Positions 6,668 through 14,789 of a DNA stretch of 14,903 nt are shown piece after piece. This stretch comes from an uncultured Tissierellia bacterium (lineage in GTDB: Bacteria; Bacillota; Clostridia; Tissierellales; Peptoniphilaceae). Numbering within the stretch: position 1 is the stretch's first letter; each line of letters opens with the position of its first letter. Under the pieces are notes generated by a model. The model made no database searches, was not told where the DNA came from, and worked only from the letters and a program-made list of their open reading frames with translations. The translations under genes and the position numbers were made by a program. The stretch is from positions 1-14,903 of the forward strand of contig CAMYAK010000017.1 of NCBI GenBank assembly GCA_947253765.1, read 5' to 3'.

Positions 6668-7149
6668 AAGTTACAGATAAAAATTCCCGGCTCAGGCCCA
6701 TGGAAGAGAAAGACCTGGATGACGTTTTAAAAATCGAGAGAAGGTCATTTCCCTTTCCCTGGACCAGGCAGATGTGGAAGGATGAGCTGCTTGTTAATGA
6801 GAGGGTAAAGTGCTATGTCATTGAAATCGAGGGGCGGGTGGTTGCCTGCTACTCTTCTTGGCACATAGCCATGGAGTCCTTCCTGAACAACATAGCGGTG
6901 GATCCGGAATACAGGAAGAGGGGGCTGGGCCGGATGATGCTGGACCACTTCTTAAAAGAGGCCCGGGACCATGACTCTGAAGCCTGCTATCTCGAAGTGG
7001 CCGAGGGAAACACGGATGCCATTGACCTCTACGAAAAAAACGGTTTTAAACAGACTGATACAAGAAGAGACTACTACAGTATGGAACACAAGGACGCATA
7101 CATAATGAAAAAAGAAATGGGGGCTGACAATGATACACTTGGCAATTGA
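6661..7149 (+). CDS. rimI: GNAT acetyltransferase, RimI-like (ribosomal protein S18 alanine N-acetyltransferase)
   Basis: The 162-aa GNAT protein has the acetyl-CoA pyrophosphate-binding loop RKRGLG at 85-90, preceded by FLNNIAVDPEY, and then YLEVAEGNTDAIDLYEKNGF (110-129), a block typical of RimI. RimI proteins acetylate the N-terminal alanine of ribosomal protein S18. The position between tsaB and tsaD is the usual clostridial arrangement and strengthens the name, but the true substrate cannot be read from sequence. It overlaps tsaB by 7 nt and tsaD by 20 nt. The catalytic-region residues of the C-terminus (RRDYYS, DAYIMKKEM) match the family. Confidence 0.9.
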   Translation: MLEVTDKNSRLRPMEEKDLDDVLKIERRSFPFPWTRQMWKDELLVNERVKCYVIEIEGRVVACYSSWHIAMESFLNNIAVDPEYRKRGLGRMMLDHFLKEARDHDSEACYLEVAEGNTDAIDLYEKNGFKQTDTRRDYYSMEHKDAYIMKKEMGADNDTLGN

Positions 7150-8134
7150 GTCTTCATGTGATGAGACCTCGGTCGCAATCCTTGAGGATTTAAGAAAAAT
7201 ACATTGCAACCTGGTTTCGACCCAGATTCCTATACACGCCCTCTATGGAGGAGTTGTTCCGGAGATAGCCTCAAGAAAGCACTTGGAGACCATTAACCGC
7301 CTCCTGGACCTTGCCTTTGAGGAGTCGGGCTTCGGACCTCAGGATATAGAGCTTGTCAGCGTGACCCGGGGACCGGGCCTTCTGGGAGCTCTGCTGGTCG
7401 GAGTTTCAGCCGCCAAGGCCCTGGCCTATGTCAGGAAAATCCCCATAGTCGGGGCCAACCACATGCAGGGCCATATTTGTGCAAATTATCTTGCCAATCA
7501 GGACTTGGAACCGCCATTTATAAGCCTGGTGGTTTCAGGTGGCCATACCTACCTGGTCAGGGTCGACGACTATAGCAGCTACCAAGTCTTGGGAACAACC
7601 CGGGATGATGCGGCCGGAGAGAGCTTTGACAAGGTTTCAAGGGTTCTGGGAATGGGCTATCCCGGAGGACCTAAAGTTCAAAAGCTGGCTGAGGAGGGGA
7701 ACCCCCAAGCCATAGACTTTCCAAGGGCCATGATGAGGAAATCGGACGGATATGACTTTTCTTTTTCAGGGCTTAAGACGGCGGTAATAAACTACTGCCA
7801 CAATCAGGAACAAAAGGGGGAGGAAGTCAATAAGGCCGACGTTGCGGCATCCTTTCAAAATGCTGTTATAGATGTCTTGGTCAAAAAGTCGGCCATGGTC
7901 CTTGACCGAACCCGAATGAAAAATTTCTGCCTATCAGGCGGAGTTGCAGCAAACAGGCCTTTGAGAGAGGCCTTGGAAGCCATGTGCCGGGAAAGGGGAG
8001 TCAAGTTCAACTATCCGGGACCGGAGCTCTGCACCGATAATGCCGCTATGATAGGGGCGGCGGGCTACCTCCAATACAAGTACAAGGGCGGGGATGACCT
8101 GGGCTTTTCCACAGATCCCGGCCTGGGATTATAG
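7130..8134 (+). CDS. tsaD: tRNA N6-adenosine threonylcarbamoyltransferase TsaD
   Basis: TsaD transfers the threonylcarbamoyl group from its AMP ester to A37 of tRNA. The 334-aa length is standard. MIHLAIESSCDETSVAIL (1-18), the metal ligands His111 and His115 in NHMQGH, SLVVSGGHTYLV (132-143), GESFDKVSR, FSGLKTAVINY, LSGGVAANRPLREAL and Asp303 in CTDNAAMIG are all present. The start lies inside rimI (20-nt overlap); a G-run just upstream is the only ribosome-binding candidate, so translation is probably coupled. TsaC/YrdC, which makes the threonylcarbamoyl-AMP donor, is not in the window. Confidence 0.97.
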   Translation: MIHLAIESSCDETSVAILEDLRKIHCNLVSTQIPIHALYGGVVPEIASRKHLETINRLLDLAFEESGFGPQDIELVSVTRGPGLLGALLVGVSAAKALAYVRKIPIVGANHMQGHICANYLANQDLEPPFISLVVSGGHTYLVRVDDYSSYQVLGTTRDDAAGESFDKVSRVLGMGYPGGPKVQKLAEEGNPQAIDFPRAMMRKSDGYDFSFSGLKTAVINYCHNQEQKGEEVNKADVAASFQNAVIDVLVKKSAMVLDRTRMKNFCLSGGVAANRPLREALEAMCRERGVKFNYPGPELCTDNAAMIGAAGYLQYKYKGGDDLGFSTDPGLGL

Positions 8135-8189
8135 ATAATCGAAAAATCAAGATCAAAGTTGCTTATCAAGAATAGGAGATTTATTTAAG

Positions 8190-8915
8190 ATGAAGAATTT
8201 TATTATGGACCTTCACACCCACACCTTAGCCAGTGTTCATGCCTACTCAACCCTGATTGAAAATGCCACGGCCGCAAAGGAACAGGGCCTGGAGATCATG
8301 GGCATGTCGGACCACGGCTACGGAATGCCCGAAACAACCAACCGTACATATTGGATGAACCTGACCGCCATTCCCGACTACGTCGCCGGCGTCAGGCTGC
8401 TTAAAGGCGGGGAACTCAATATATATAACCGCAAGGGTGACCTCTATGAGGAAAATCTCCTGGATGACCTTGACTATGTAATAGCCTCGATTCACGGCAA
8501 TGTCTATGAGTACGATACCAGAGACATACACGACTTCACCGAGGCTACCGTAAACTGCCTGGACAGGCACAAGAAGATTTCAATATTGGGCCATCCCGAT
8601 GACGGAAGATATCCTCTGGACTATGAAGAGGTGGTTGCGGCCTGCAAGAGAAACGGGGTCGCTATGGAAGTAAATGTCTCATCCCTGACCTCAAGCGGAA
8701 ACAGGCTAAACGCCAGGGAAAACATTCCTAAGTACCTGGAACTTTGCAAGAGAGAAAATCTGCCGATAATAGTCGATACGGATTCCCACTTTGCAAGCTC
8801 TGTGGGGGTTTTCGATCCGGTCATTGAGATATTAAAAGAGTGTGACTTCCCTGAAGAACTCATAATCAACAATTCATGGAAGAAGCTTGAAGACCTGCTT
8901 GGATTAACGATTTAG
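8190..8915 (+). CDS. PHP-domain phosphatase, YcdX-like
   Basis: The 241-aa protein is a PHP-fold metallohydrolase. The likely trinuclear metal ligands are all present and spaced as in the E. coli YcdX family: His9 and His11 (HTHT), His17, His42 (SDHG), Glu75 (GGELNI), His102 (ASIHG), His135 (GHPDD), Asp198 and His200 (DTDSH). YcdX-type proteins are phosphatases; the physiological substrate is not established by the sequence. AGGAGA (8174-8179) lies 10 nt before the ATG, and 55 nt separate it from tsaD. The stop is 8 nt before the pcrA start, so it probably shares that transcript. It might act in repair or sugar-phosphate metabolism, but nothing here decides. Confidence 0.88.
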   Translation: MKNFIMDLHTHTLASVHAYSTLIENATAAKEQGLEIMGMSDHGYGMPETTNRTYWMNLTAIPDYVAGVRLLKGGELNIYNRKGDLYEENLLDDLDYVIASIHGNVYEYDTRDIHDFTEATVNCLDRHKKISILGHPDDGRYPLDYEEVVAACKRNGVAMEVNVSSLTSSGNRLNARENIPKYLELCKRENLPIIVDTDSHFASSVGVFDPVIEILKECDFPEELIINNSWKKLEDLLGLTI

Positions 8916-8923
8916 GTGCAGAG

Positions 8924-11173
8924 ATGGATTTAAACAGACTCAATCAGAAACAAAAAGAAGCAGTTATGGCCGGTGACAAGGCAATTTTGGTCTTGGCCGG
9001 GGCCGGGTCCGGAAAGACCAGGGTTCTGACACAGAGAATAGCACGACTCATATTGGAAGGGGAGATAGATAAGGATTCCGTCCTTGCCTTCACCTTTACC
9101 AACAAGGCGGCCAAGGAAATGAAGGACAGGGTGGCAAAGGAGCTGGGAAGGCCCGTCGATTCCATGTGGATAGGGACCTTTCACTCCATATGTAACAGGA
9201 TCCTCAGGCGGGATATAGGCTTTTTGGGCTACAACAGCAATTTTACAATTTATGATTCGGCCGACCAGAAGACCCTGGTCAAGCAGATTATAAAAAAATA
9301 CAACTATGAAAGCCTGGGAATGAGTCCGGCAGGCATCTTGGCCGGTATCTCTGACCTTAAAAACCGGGAATATAGCCCGGAAGAGGCTGCCGATATGGCC
9401 AAGAGTCCGATCGATACCCTGGTCTCCGCTATTTTCCTTCGCTACGAAGAGGAGAAGAAGAAAAATAATGCCCTGGACTTCGACGACCTGATTTTAAAGT
9501 CTCTGGAGATCCTTAACGGGAACAAAGAGATCAGGGACAGGTACAGGAGGCGGTTCAGCCATATTTTTGTAGATGAGTACCAGGATACAAACAGGGCCCA
9601 GTATAGGCTGATACTTGCCCTTTGCGGCCCGGACAGTTCAATTTTTGCAGTGGGTGATGCCGACCAGTCAATATACGGCTGGCGTGGGGCCGACATAAGC
9701 AATATCCTGAATTTCGAAAGAGATTTTCCGGGAGCCAAGACCATACTCCTGGAGCAGAATTACAGGTCCAGCAAAAAGATCCTCAATGCTGCCAATATCC
9801 TCATAAAAAATAACATTGAAAGGAAGGATAAGAGGCTTTGGACCGAGAATGCCGAGGGCAGGGATGTCAGCTTCAAGGTTTATGAGAGCGAGTATGAAGA
9901 GGCCCAGGCGGTTTTGTCATATATACAGAAGGAAAAAGGCCAAGGCAGGTCATACAAAGACCAGGCTATCCTATACAGGACTAATGCCCAATCAAGAGCC
10001 TTCGAGGAGGCCCTGATAAGGGAGGGGGTTCCTTACAGAATTGTCGGTGGACTCAAGTTTTATGATAGGGCCGAGATAAAAGACCTTGTTGCATATATGA
10101 AGCTTCTTGTAAATCCGGGTGATGACCTGTCGTTTGAAAGGGTTATAAACCGGCCCAAGAGGGGGATAGGGGCGAAGAGCCTCCAGGCCTTGAAAGATAT
10201 GGCCTTTTCCAATGGAATGTCCCTGATGGACAGCCTGAGGGAAGACGACCTGATGGAAGAATTGGGCGGGGCCCAGAAAAAGAAATTTCTCCCCTTCCTG
10301 GATTTCATGGACCGGGCGTCTGAAAAGATTTCAGAACCCATAAGTGAAATTGCCAAGTTTATCTATGAGGAGAGCGGATACAAGTTAATGTTGGAGAATT
10401 CTCCAAACATAGAGGACAAGTCCAGGATAGACAACATTTCTTCTTTTTACGATGCCATAGTCCAGTATGAAGAGTTTGAGGAGGGGGCCAACCTGGCCGA
10501 CTACTTACAGAACCTTTCCCTCATGTCCGACCTGGATAAAACGGAAGATTCCAAGGACGGGGTTACCCTATTGACCATGCATTCCGCCAAGGGATTGGAA
10601 TTTCCCATTGTCTACCTGGTTGGATTGGAGGAGGGACTTTTCCCTTCACAGAGGTCAATGGAAGAGGGGAACCTGGAAGAGGAGAGGCGGCTTATGTACG
10701 TGGCCATAACAAGGGCCGAGGCCGGCTTATATCTTTCAGCTGCCAATGCAAGACGGGTATATGGGACCCTTATGCCTTCCAGACCCTCACGCTTCATTGA
10801 GGAGCTGGGAGATTCCATAGAAAAGGAAGAGATCTTGTATTCAGGTGTTCAAGACGGGGATTATGAAGAATCGCCCCGGGGCCAAAGCGGCCATGCATAT
10901 AGAAAGGGTTTTGCCGACCCTGCCATGAGACAGGAATATGACAGGCAGAGGGCTAGGATAAGGGAGATGTTAAGGGCGGAGAAGGCCGCTAAGGCCGGAT
11001 CCGGGTCAACGAGTTACCGTGTCGGGGACAAGGTTAAGCACAAAAAATTTGGTCCGGGAACCGTGGTTTCAGTCACGGCAAATACAGATGGAGATGAGGT
11101 AACAGTAGCCTTTGAAAGCAAGGGCATCAAGCGGCTCCGTGCCGACATTGCACCCCTGGTCAAGTTGAGCTAG
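8924..11173 (+). CDS. pcrA: ATP-dependent 3'-5' DNA helicase PcrA/UvrD
   Basis: PcrA is a superfamily 1A helicase for DNA repair and for removing RecA and stalled transcription complexes. The 749-aa length is typical. The Q motif LNQKQKEAV starts at 6. Walker A GAGSGKT is at 26-32, with FTFTNKAAKEM and WIGTFHSIC following. Walker B VDEYQDTN is at 216-223, then VGDADQSIYGWRGAD (243-257) and LEQNYRS. The later motifs ILYRTNAQSR, TMHSAKGLEFPIVYL and RRLMYVAITRAE are all intact. The C-terminal segment (about 696-749, YRVGDKVKHKKFGPGTVVSV) is the Tudor-like domain that binds RNA polymerase in PcrA. The ribosome binding site is weak (AGGTG), fitting coupling to the PHP gene 8 nt upstream. ligA follows 15 nt later; pcrA-ligA adjacency is common in Gram-positive bacteria. 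Confidence 0.97.
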   Translation: MDLNRLNQKQKEAVMAGDKAILVLAGAGSGKTRVLTQRIARLILEGEIDKDSVLAFTFTNKAAKEMKDRVAKELGRPVDSMWIGTFHSICNRILRRDIGFLGYNSNFTIYDSADQKTLVKQIIKKYNYESLGMSPAGILAGISDLKNREYSPEEAADMAKSPIDTLVSAIFLRYEEEKKKNNALDFDDLILKSLEILNGNKEIRDRYRRRFSHIFVDEYQDTNRAQYRLILALCGPDSSIFAVGDADQSIYGWRGADISNILNFERDFPGAKTILLEQNYRSSKKILNAANILIKNNIERKDKRLWTENAEGRDVSFKVYESEYEEAQAVLSYIQKEKGQGRSYKDQAILYRTNAQSRAFEEALIREGVPYRIVGGLKFYDRAEIKDLVAYMKLLVNPGDDLSFERVINRPKRGIGAKSLQALKDMAFSNGMSLMDSLREDDLMEELGGAQKKKFLPFLDFMDRASEKISEPISEIAKFIYEESGYKLMLENSPNIEDKSRIDNISSFYDAIVQYEEFEEGANLADYLQNLSLMSDLDKTEDSKDGVTLLTMHSAKGLEFPIVYLVGLEEGLFPSQRSMEEGNLEEERRLMYVAITRAEAGLYLSAANARRVYGTLMPSRPSRFIEELGDSIEKEEILYSGVQDGDYEESPRGQSGHAYRKGFADPAMRQEYDRQRARIREMLRAEKAAKAGSGSTSYRVGDKVKHKKFGPGTVVSVTANTDGDEVTVAFESKGIKRLRADIAPLVKLS

Positions 11174-11188
11174 GTCCGAGGAGTTATT

Positions 11189-13195
11189 ATGTTTGACAAT
11201 CATGATATGAGGGAATTGGTTGATAAGCTGAACAGGTGGAGCCTGGAGTACTATACCTATGACAGGCCGTCCGTATCGGATATTGAATATGACAGGGCCT
11301 ATGACAGACTTGTTGAGATGGAGAAGGAAACCGGTCAGGTCCTGCCCGACTCTCCGACTCTTAGGGTAGGCGGTCAAGTCCTGGAAAATTTTGAAAAGCA
11401 CACCCACCTGGCCCCCCTTTATTCATTGGATAAGAGCAGGTCTCGGGGCGAGATAGAGGCCTGGGCCAACAGGTGCCTCAGGCAGATAGAGGACTTCAAC
11501 GAGAAAAATCCTGAAAATCCCCTTCCCAAGCCCCTCTTTATATGTGAGCTAAAATTTGACGGCCTGACCATTAATTTAACCTATGATGGGGGAAAGCTGA
11601 CCGTGGCCTCAACAAGGGGCAACGGCAGGGTAGGTGAAGAAGTCACGGCCCAGATCAGGACGATCAGATCCATCCCTCTTTCTATAAAATATAAAGGAAA
11701 GCTTGAAGTCCAGGGTGAGGGCCTTATGCCCCTGTCAGCCCTGGAAGAATATAATAAAACGGCTGAAAAGGTCCTGAAGAACGCCAGGAACGCAGCTGCC
11801 GGAGCTATAAGAAACCTGGATCCCGGGGAGACCGCCAAAAGGAAGCTCGATGCCTACATATATAACATTGGCTACAAGGAAGAAGGCCTGTTTCATAGTC
11901 AACTGGAGATGCTGGAATTCTTGAGAGACCAGGGCTTCAAGGTCCATCCTTTTTTGAGGGAGTGCAGGAATGTTTCAGAGATCATGCAGGCAATTGATGA
12001 TATTGACAAGATCAGGCACGAAATCGACATCCTGACCGACGGTGTGGTTATTAAAATCAATGACTTGAGGACCAGGGAAGTTTTGGGAGAGACCGCCAAG
12101 TTTCCAAGATGGGCCATGGCTTTCAAGTTTGAGGCGGAGGAGCTTACGACAATTTTGAAAGAGGTCGAGTGGAATGTGGGCAGGACCGGCAAGGTTACTC
12201 CATCAGCCATTTTGGAACCTGTAGAAATTGCCGGGGCTACAGTATCGAGGGCTACCCTAAATAACTATGACGACATAGTAAGGAAGAATTTGAGCCTCGG
12301 TTGCCGGGTCCTGATCCGCAGGTCAAACGAAGTTATACCGGAGATTCTTGGGGCCATGCCGGATCCTGACCTTAAAACTCAGCCCATTGAAAAGCCTGAG
12401 TATTGCCCGGCTTGCGGGACTGAACTTGTCTACGACAAGGTCCATATCTATTGTCCCAATTCTCTGTCCTGCCTGCCCCAACTTGTTATGAGACTCAACC
12501 ACTTTACTTCCAGGGCCTGCATGGATATAGAGGGCTTGTCGGAAAAAACTCTCGAGAAGCTTGTTGAAAAGGGGGTCAGGGAGATGGCCGACCTGTATAA
12601 GCTCAAAGAGGAAGACCTGTTGGACCTGGAGGGGTTCGGGCCCAAGAAGGCTGCCAATATCCTTAGTGCCCTGGAAGACTCTAAGAATCCTGAGTTTTCG
12701 GCTTTCATAAATGCCCTGGGCATACCCGGGGTTGGGCAAACAGGGGCCTATGACCTGGCCCATCACTTCTTAAATCTTGACAATCTCAGGAATGCCGACG
12801 CGGAGGAACTTGAAGAAATCCAAGATGTGGGACCGATAACAGCTGAGAATATAGTGGAATTTTTCCACGACCCCCACATAGTTTCGGCATTGGATGAGTT
12901 GTTAAAGCAGGGGATAAAGGTTAAGGAAGTTAAAGAAGATGAGGGGTCCGCCGGTGATATCCTGAATGGAAAAAACCTGGTGGTAACCGGGTCAATAGAA
13001 GGCTTTAACAGGAAAGAGATTGAGGATAAAATAAGACTTATGGGAGGCAAGGCCTCATCATCGGTTTCTAAAAACACAGACATGGTCCTGGCCGGGGAAA
13101 AAGCCGGATCCAAGAGGGATAAGGCTCTTGAGCTCGGAGTAAAAATATTGGAAGGCCCGGAATTGGAAGAGTTCTTGAACAAGTATTTCAGGTAG
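11189..13195 (+). CDS. ligA: NAD-dependent DNA ligase LigA
   Basis: LigA seals nicks in replication and repair using NAD. The 668-aa protein has all domains: Ia (1-about 70, YYTYDRPSVSDIEYD), adenylation with nucleophile Lys122 in ELKFDG, OB fold (about 325-400, VGRTGKVTPSAILEPV), a zinc finger with Cys406, Cys409, Cys422 and Cys428, helix-hairpin-helix repeats (about 475-560) and a C-terminal BRCT domain (about 590-668, GKNLVVTGSIEGFNRKEIE). Some motifs differ from Escherichia or Bacillus forms: EVQGEG replaces EVRGEV, RGNGRVGEE replaces RGDGxxGED, and RATLNN replaces RATLHN. I recall similar variants in a clostridial LigA subgroup, so these are probably lineage features. GAGGAG (11178-11183) lies 5 nt before the ATG. 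Confidence 0.97.
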   Translation: MFDNHDMRELVDKLNRWSLEYYTYDRPSVSDIEYDRAYDRLVEMEKETGQVLPDSPTLRVGGQVLENFEKHTHLAPLYSLDKSRSRGEIEAWANRCLRQIEDFNEKNPENPLPKPLFICELKFDGLTINLTYDGGKLTVASTRGNGRVGEEVTAQIRTIRSIPLSIKYKGKLEVQGEGLMPLSALEEYNKTAEKVLKNARNAAAGAIRNLDPGETAKRKLDAYIYNIGYKEEGLFHSQLEMLEFLRDQGFKVHPFLRECRNVSEIMQAIDDIDKIRHEIDILTDGVVIKINDLRTREVLGETAKFPRWAMAFKFEAEELTTILKEVEWNVGRTGKVTPSAILEPVEIAGATVSRATLNNYDDIVRKNLSLGCRVLIRRSNEVIPEILGAMPDPDLKTQPIEKPEYCPACGTELVYDKVHIYCPNSLSCLPQLVMRLNHFTSRACMDIEGLSEKTLEKLVEKGVREMADLYKLKEEDLLDLEGFGPKKAANILSALEDSKNPEFSAFINALGIPGVGQTGAYDLAHHFLNLDNLRNADAEELEEIQDVGPITAENIVEFFHDPHIVSALDELLKQGIKVKEVKEDEGSAGDILNGKNLVVTGSIEGFNRKEIEDKIRLMGGKASSSVSKNTDMVLAGEKAGSKRDKALELGVKILEGPELEEFLNKYFR

Positions 13196-13229
13196 GCTTG
13201 CTTGAAAATCCGGACACATTGAAAGTTAA

Positions 13230-13254
13230 GGCTTATCGTATAAAAAGATAGGCC
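13230..13254 (+). promoter_or_regulatory. Leader hairpin abutting the rdgB ribosome binding site
   Basis: GGCTTATC (13230-13237) pairs with GATAGGCC (13247-13254) around a 9-nt AT-rich loop, with one G-T pair. The next base starts the GGAAAGG ribosome binding site of the following gene. There is no T-run, so a terminator role is unlikely. It may tune translation or stabilise the processed mRNA in the 72-nt gap after ligA. TTGAAA at 13219-13224 and TATAAA in the loop are only 14 nt apart, too close for a good promoter. Confidence 0.35.
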
Positions 13255-13267
13255 GGAAAGGTTGCTT

Positions 13268-13900
13268 ATGGAAAGCATTGTATTGTCAACGGGAAATCCC
13301 GACAAGGTCAGGGAGATGACTGACCTCATTGACGAGACCCGTTTTGAGGTTTTGTGCAAGTCGGATTTTGGCCTGGAAGGGCTGGAAATTGAAGAGACCG
13401 GCCAAACCCTCGCTGAGAACGCCAAGCTCAAGGTTGAGGGCCTGGCTGATGCTATGAGGAAGAAGGGGATAGATCCGGATAAATATTGGATTATTTCTGA
13501 CGATACGGGGCTTTTTGTGGATGTGCTCGGTGGCCGGCCGGGGGTCTATTCTTCCCGCTATGCAGGGCCCCAATGTTCTTATGATGACAATGTTGACAAG
13601 CTCTTGAGGGAGATGGACGGGGTTGAGCCTGAAAAGAGGACTGCCCATTTCTCCACTGTCATAGCCCTTTTAAAGTCCGGGGCGCTCAAGGAGTATGAGG
13701 GCAGGCTTGATGGAGAAATTTTGACCGAGAGAAGGGGAAATGAGGGCTTCGGCTATGACCCCCTCTTCTATATGCCGGCCATAGGCAAGAGCCTGGCCCA
13801 GCTGCCGGAGAAAGAGAAGAATGCCATATCACACAGGGCCGGGGCCTATCGCAAACTCATGGAGGACATCAATGCAGGCAAGGATAGCAATTTGTGCTGA
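13268..13900 (+). CDS. rdgB: XTP/dITP diphosphatase (RdgB/HAM1 family)
   Basis: This 210-aa enzyme hydrolyses non-canonical purine nucleoside triphosphates such as XTP, ITP and dITP to monophosphates, cleaning the nucleotide pool. Family blocks in order: IVLSTGNPDKVREM (4-17), EETGQTLAENAKLK (42-55), the metal-binding ISDDTGLFVD (76-85), GGRPGVYSSRYAG (88-100), GFGYDPLFYMP (160-170) and the purine-specificity motif ISHRAGA (187-193). The ATG at 13268 is preferred over an in-frame TTG at 13262 because GGAAAGG ends 6 nt before it. It follows ligA by 72 nt and overlaps the next gene by 29 nt. Confidence 0.95.
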   Translation: MESIVLSTGNPDKVREMTDLIDETRFEVLCKSDFGLEGLEIEETGQTLAENAKLKVEGLADAMRKKGIDPDKYWIISDDTGLFVDVLGGRPGVYSSRYAGPQCSYDDNVDKLLREMDGVEPEKRTAHFSTVIALLKSGALKEYEGRLDGEILTERRGNEGFGYDPLFYMPAIGKSLAQLPEKEKNAISHRAGAYRKLMEDINAGKDSNLC

Positions 13901-14357
13901 TACGCACAGGAAAATAGATGATCTGTGTTTTGAACTTTCGCAGATTAAGGATATTTCAAGGATTATCCACTTGGGCGACCACGTTTCCGATGCCGAGGAG
14001 ATGGAGCTTATCCTGAACCGGCCCATTATCAAGGTCAGGGGGAATAACGACTATATGGACCTGGACACCCCCAATAATCTGGTTTTGGATATTGGCAGCC
14101 ATAGGATATTTTTGACCCACGGTCATCTTTTCGGGGTCTACAATGGGCTTGAGAATATTATTGAAAAGGCGAAGAGGGAAGATTGTGATATCTGCCTATT
14201 CGGTCACACCCATGCCTACATGTCCGAGGAAATCAGCGGAATCAGGATAATTAATCCGGGGTCGACTTGCCGGGCCCGCGGTGATTTTCAGAAGAGTTTT
14301 GTCATAATGGATATAGAGGATGACGGGGCTCTGACCATTAAGAGGGTTATTCTATAG
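13872..14357 (+). CDS. YfcE-type metallophosphoesterase
   Basis: The 161-aa protein belongs to the small calcineurin-like phosphodiesterase family that includes E. coli YfcE and archaeal MJ0936. The two-metal site is complete: Asp10 and His12 (ADTH), Asp36 (LGDH), Asn59 in GNND, His83 and His85 (THGH), His112 and His114 (GHTH), and the terminal NPGS block at 128-131. The start at 13872 has GGAGG (13861-13865) 6 nt upstream and gives the standard N-terminus; an upstream in-frame ATG at 13821 lies deep within rdgB. Pairing of this gene with rdgB in overlapping frames is common in Gram-positive genomes. The natural substrate is unknown. Confidence 0.92.
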   Translation: MQARIAICADTHRKIDDLCFELSQIKDISRIIHLGDHVSDAEEMELILNRPIIKVRGNNDYMDLDTPNNLVLDIGSHRIFLTHGHLFGVYNGLENIIEKAKREDCDICLFGHTHAYMSEEISGIRIINPGSTCRARGDFQKSFVIMDIEDDGALTIKRVIL

Positions 14358-14380
14358 GGACTCGTCAGGATAATCCTCAG

Positions 14381-14417
14381 GGGATCAATTTTAAGCCTTG
14401 ACTTTGATCTCTTTTTT
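14381..14417 (+). terminator. Possible terminator ending the tsaE-to-phosphoesterase cluster
   Basis: GGGATCAA (14381-14388) can pair with TTGATCTC (14404-14411), one G-T pair included, with a 15-nt loop. TTTTTT follows immediately (14412-14417). The stem is AT-containing and the loop long, so strength is doubtful. Its right arm and T-run sit inside the spacer of the tRNA promoter. Confidence 0.5.
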
Positions 14418-14427
14418 AGCATATAAT
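14398..14427 (+). promoter_or_regulatory. Sigma-A promoter of the tRNA cluster
   Basis: TTGACT (14398-14403) and a perfect TATAAT (14422-14427) are 18 nt apart. The first tRNA begins 17 nt after the -10 box, leaving only a short leader, as usual for stable RNA genes. Confidence 0.85.
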
Positions 14428-14444
14428 TAAAAAACCGTTTTCGT

Positions 14445-14516
14445 GTGCCATTAGCGCAGAGGAAGCGCGCCACTCTCCGGAAGTGGAGGTCCAGGGTTCG
14501 AATCCCTGATGGCACG
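14445..14516 (+). tRNA. tRNA-Arg (anticodon CCG)
   Basis: Complete 72-nt cloverleaf. GTGCCAT (14445-14451) pairs with ATGGCAC (14509-14515), and the discriminator is G. The D stem is GCGC/GCGC. The anticodon stem CCACT/AGTGG encloses CTCCGGA, giving anticodon CCG for CGG codons. The T stem CAGGG/CCCTG encloses TTCGAAT. The 3' CCA is not encoded. Confidence 0.95.
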
Positions 14517-14551
14517 TATACTTCAGGAGATAGGAACGGTCTTGTATTTAT

Positions 14552-14627
14552 GGTGGATGTGGCCTAGTTGGTCTAGGGCGCCAGATTGTGGCTCTGGAGG
14601 TCGAGGGTTCAAATCCCTTCATCCACC
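14552..14627 (+). tRNA. tRNA-His (anticodon GTG)
   Basis: GTGGATG (14553-14559) pairs with CATCCAC (14620-14626). An extra G at 14552 stands opposite C14627, the G-1:C73 identity pair of tRNA-His, which supports the assignment. The anticodon stem CCAGA/TCTGG encloses TTGTGGC, so the anticodon is GTG. The T stem GAGGG/CCCTT contains a G-T pair. CCA is not encoded. Confidence 0.96.
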
Positions 14628-14641
14628 CTTTTCTTTTTTAT

Positions 14642-14723
14642 GCGGATGTGGCGGAATTGGCAGACGCGCCAGACTTAGGATCTGGTGACTTAGGTCGTAT
14701 GGGTTCAAGTCCCTTCATCCGCA
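14642..14723 (+). tRNA. tRNA-Leu (anticodon TAG)
   Basis: Class II tRNA of 82 nt with a long variable arm (about 14685-14698). GCGGATG pairs with CATCCGC (14716-14722), discriminator A. The anticodon stem CCAGA/TCTGG encloses CTTAGGA, anticodon TAG for CUN codons. The T stem ATGGG/CCCTT has a T-T mismatch at its second pair, slightly unusual. CCA is not encoded. Confidence 0.94.
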
Positions 14724-14746
14724 TTTTTTAGATTTTTGACTATATC

Positions 14747-14767
14747 GGGGGCCCGGCCCCTTTTTTT
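14747..14767 (+). terminator. Intrinsic terminator of the tRNA cluster
   Basis: A short GC-only stem (GGGGG against CCCC plus the first T, loop CCCGG) is followed by seven T residues (14761-14767). It lies 24 nt after tRNA-Leu, and no further gene is visible before the repeat array. Confidence 0.75.
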
Positions 14768-14789
14768 ATTGCCCATTTCGGCCGGGTTA

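Noticed and set aside
11189..13195. LigA as a defective or horizontally acquired ligase because of altered motifs
   Set aside because: The nucleophile lysine, zinc cysteines and all domains are present; the variants resemble what I recall from clostridial ligases.
12763..13431. 222-aa reading frame on the - strand
   Set aside because: It is antisense to ligA and rdgB, is serine-rich as expected for a shadow frame, and both genes on the opposite strand are well supported.
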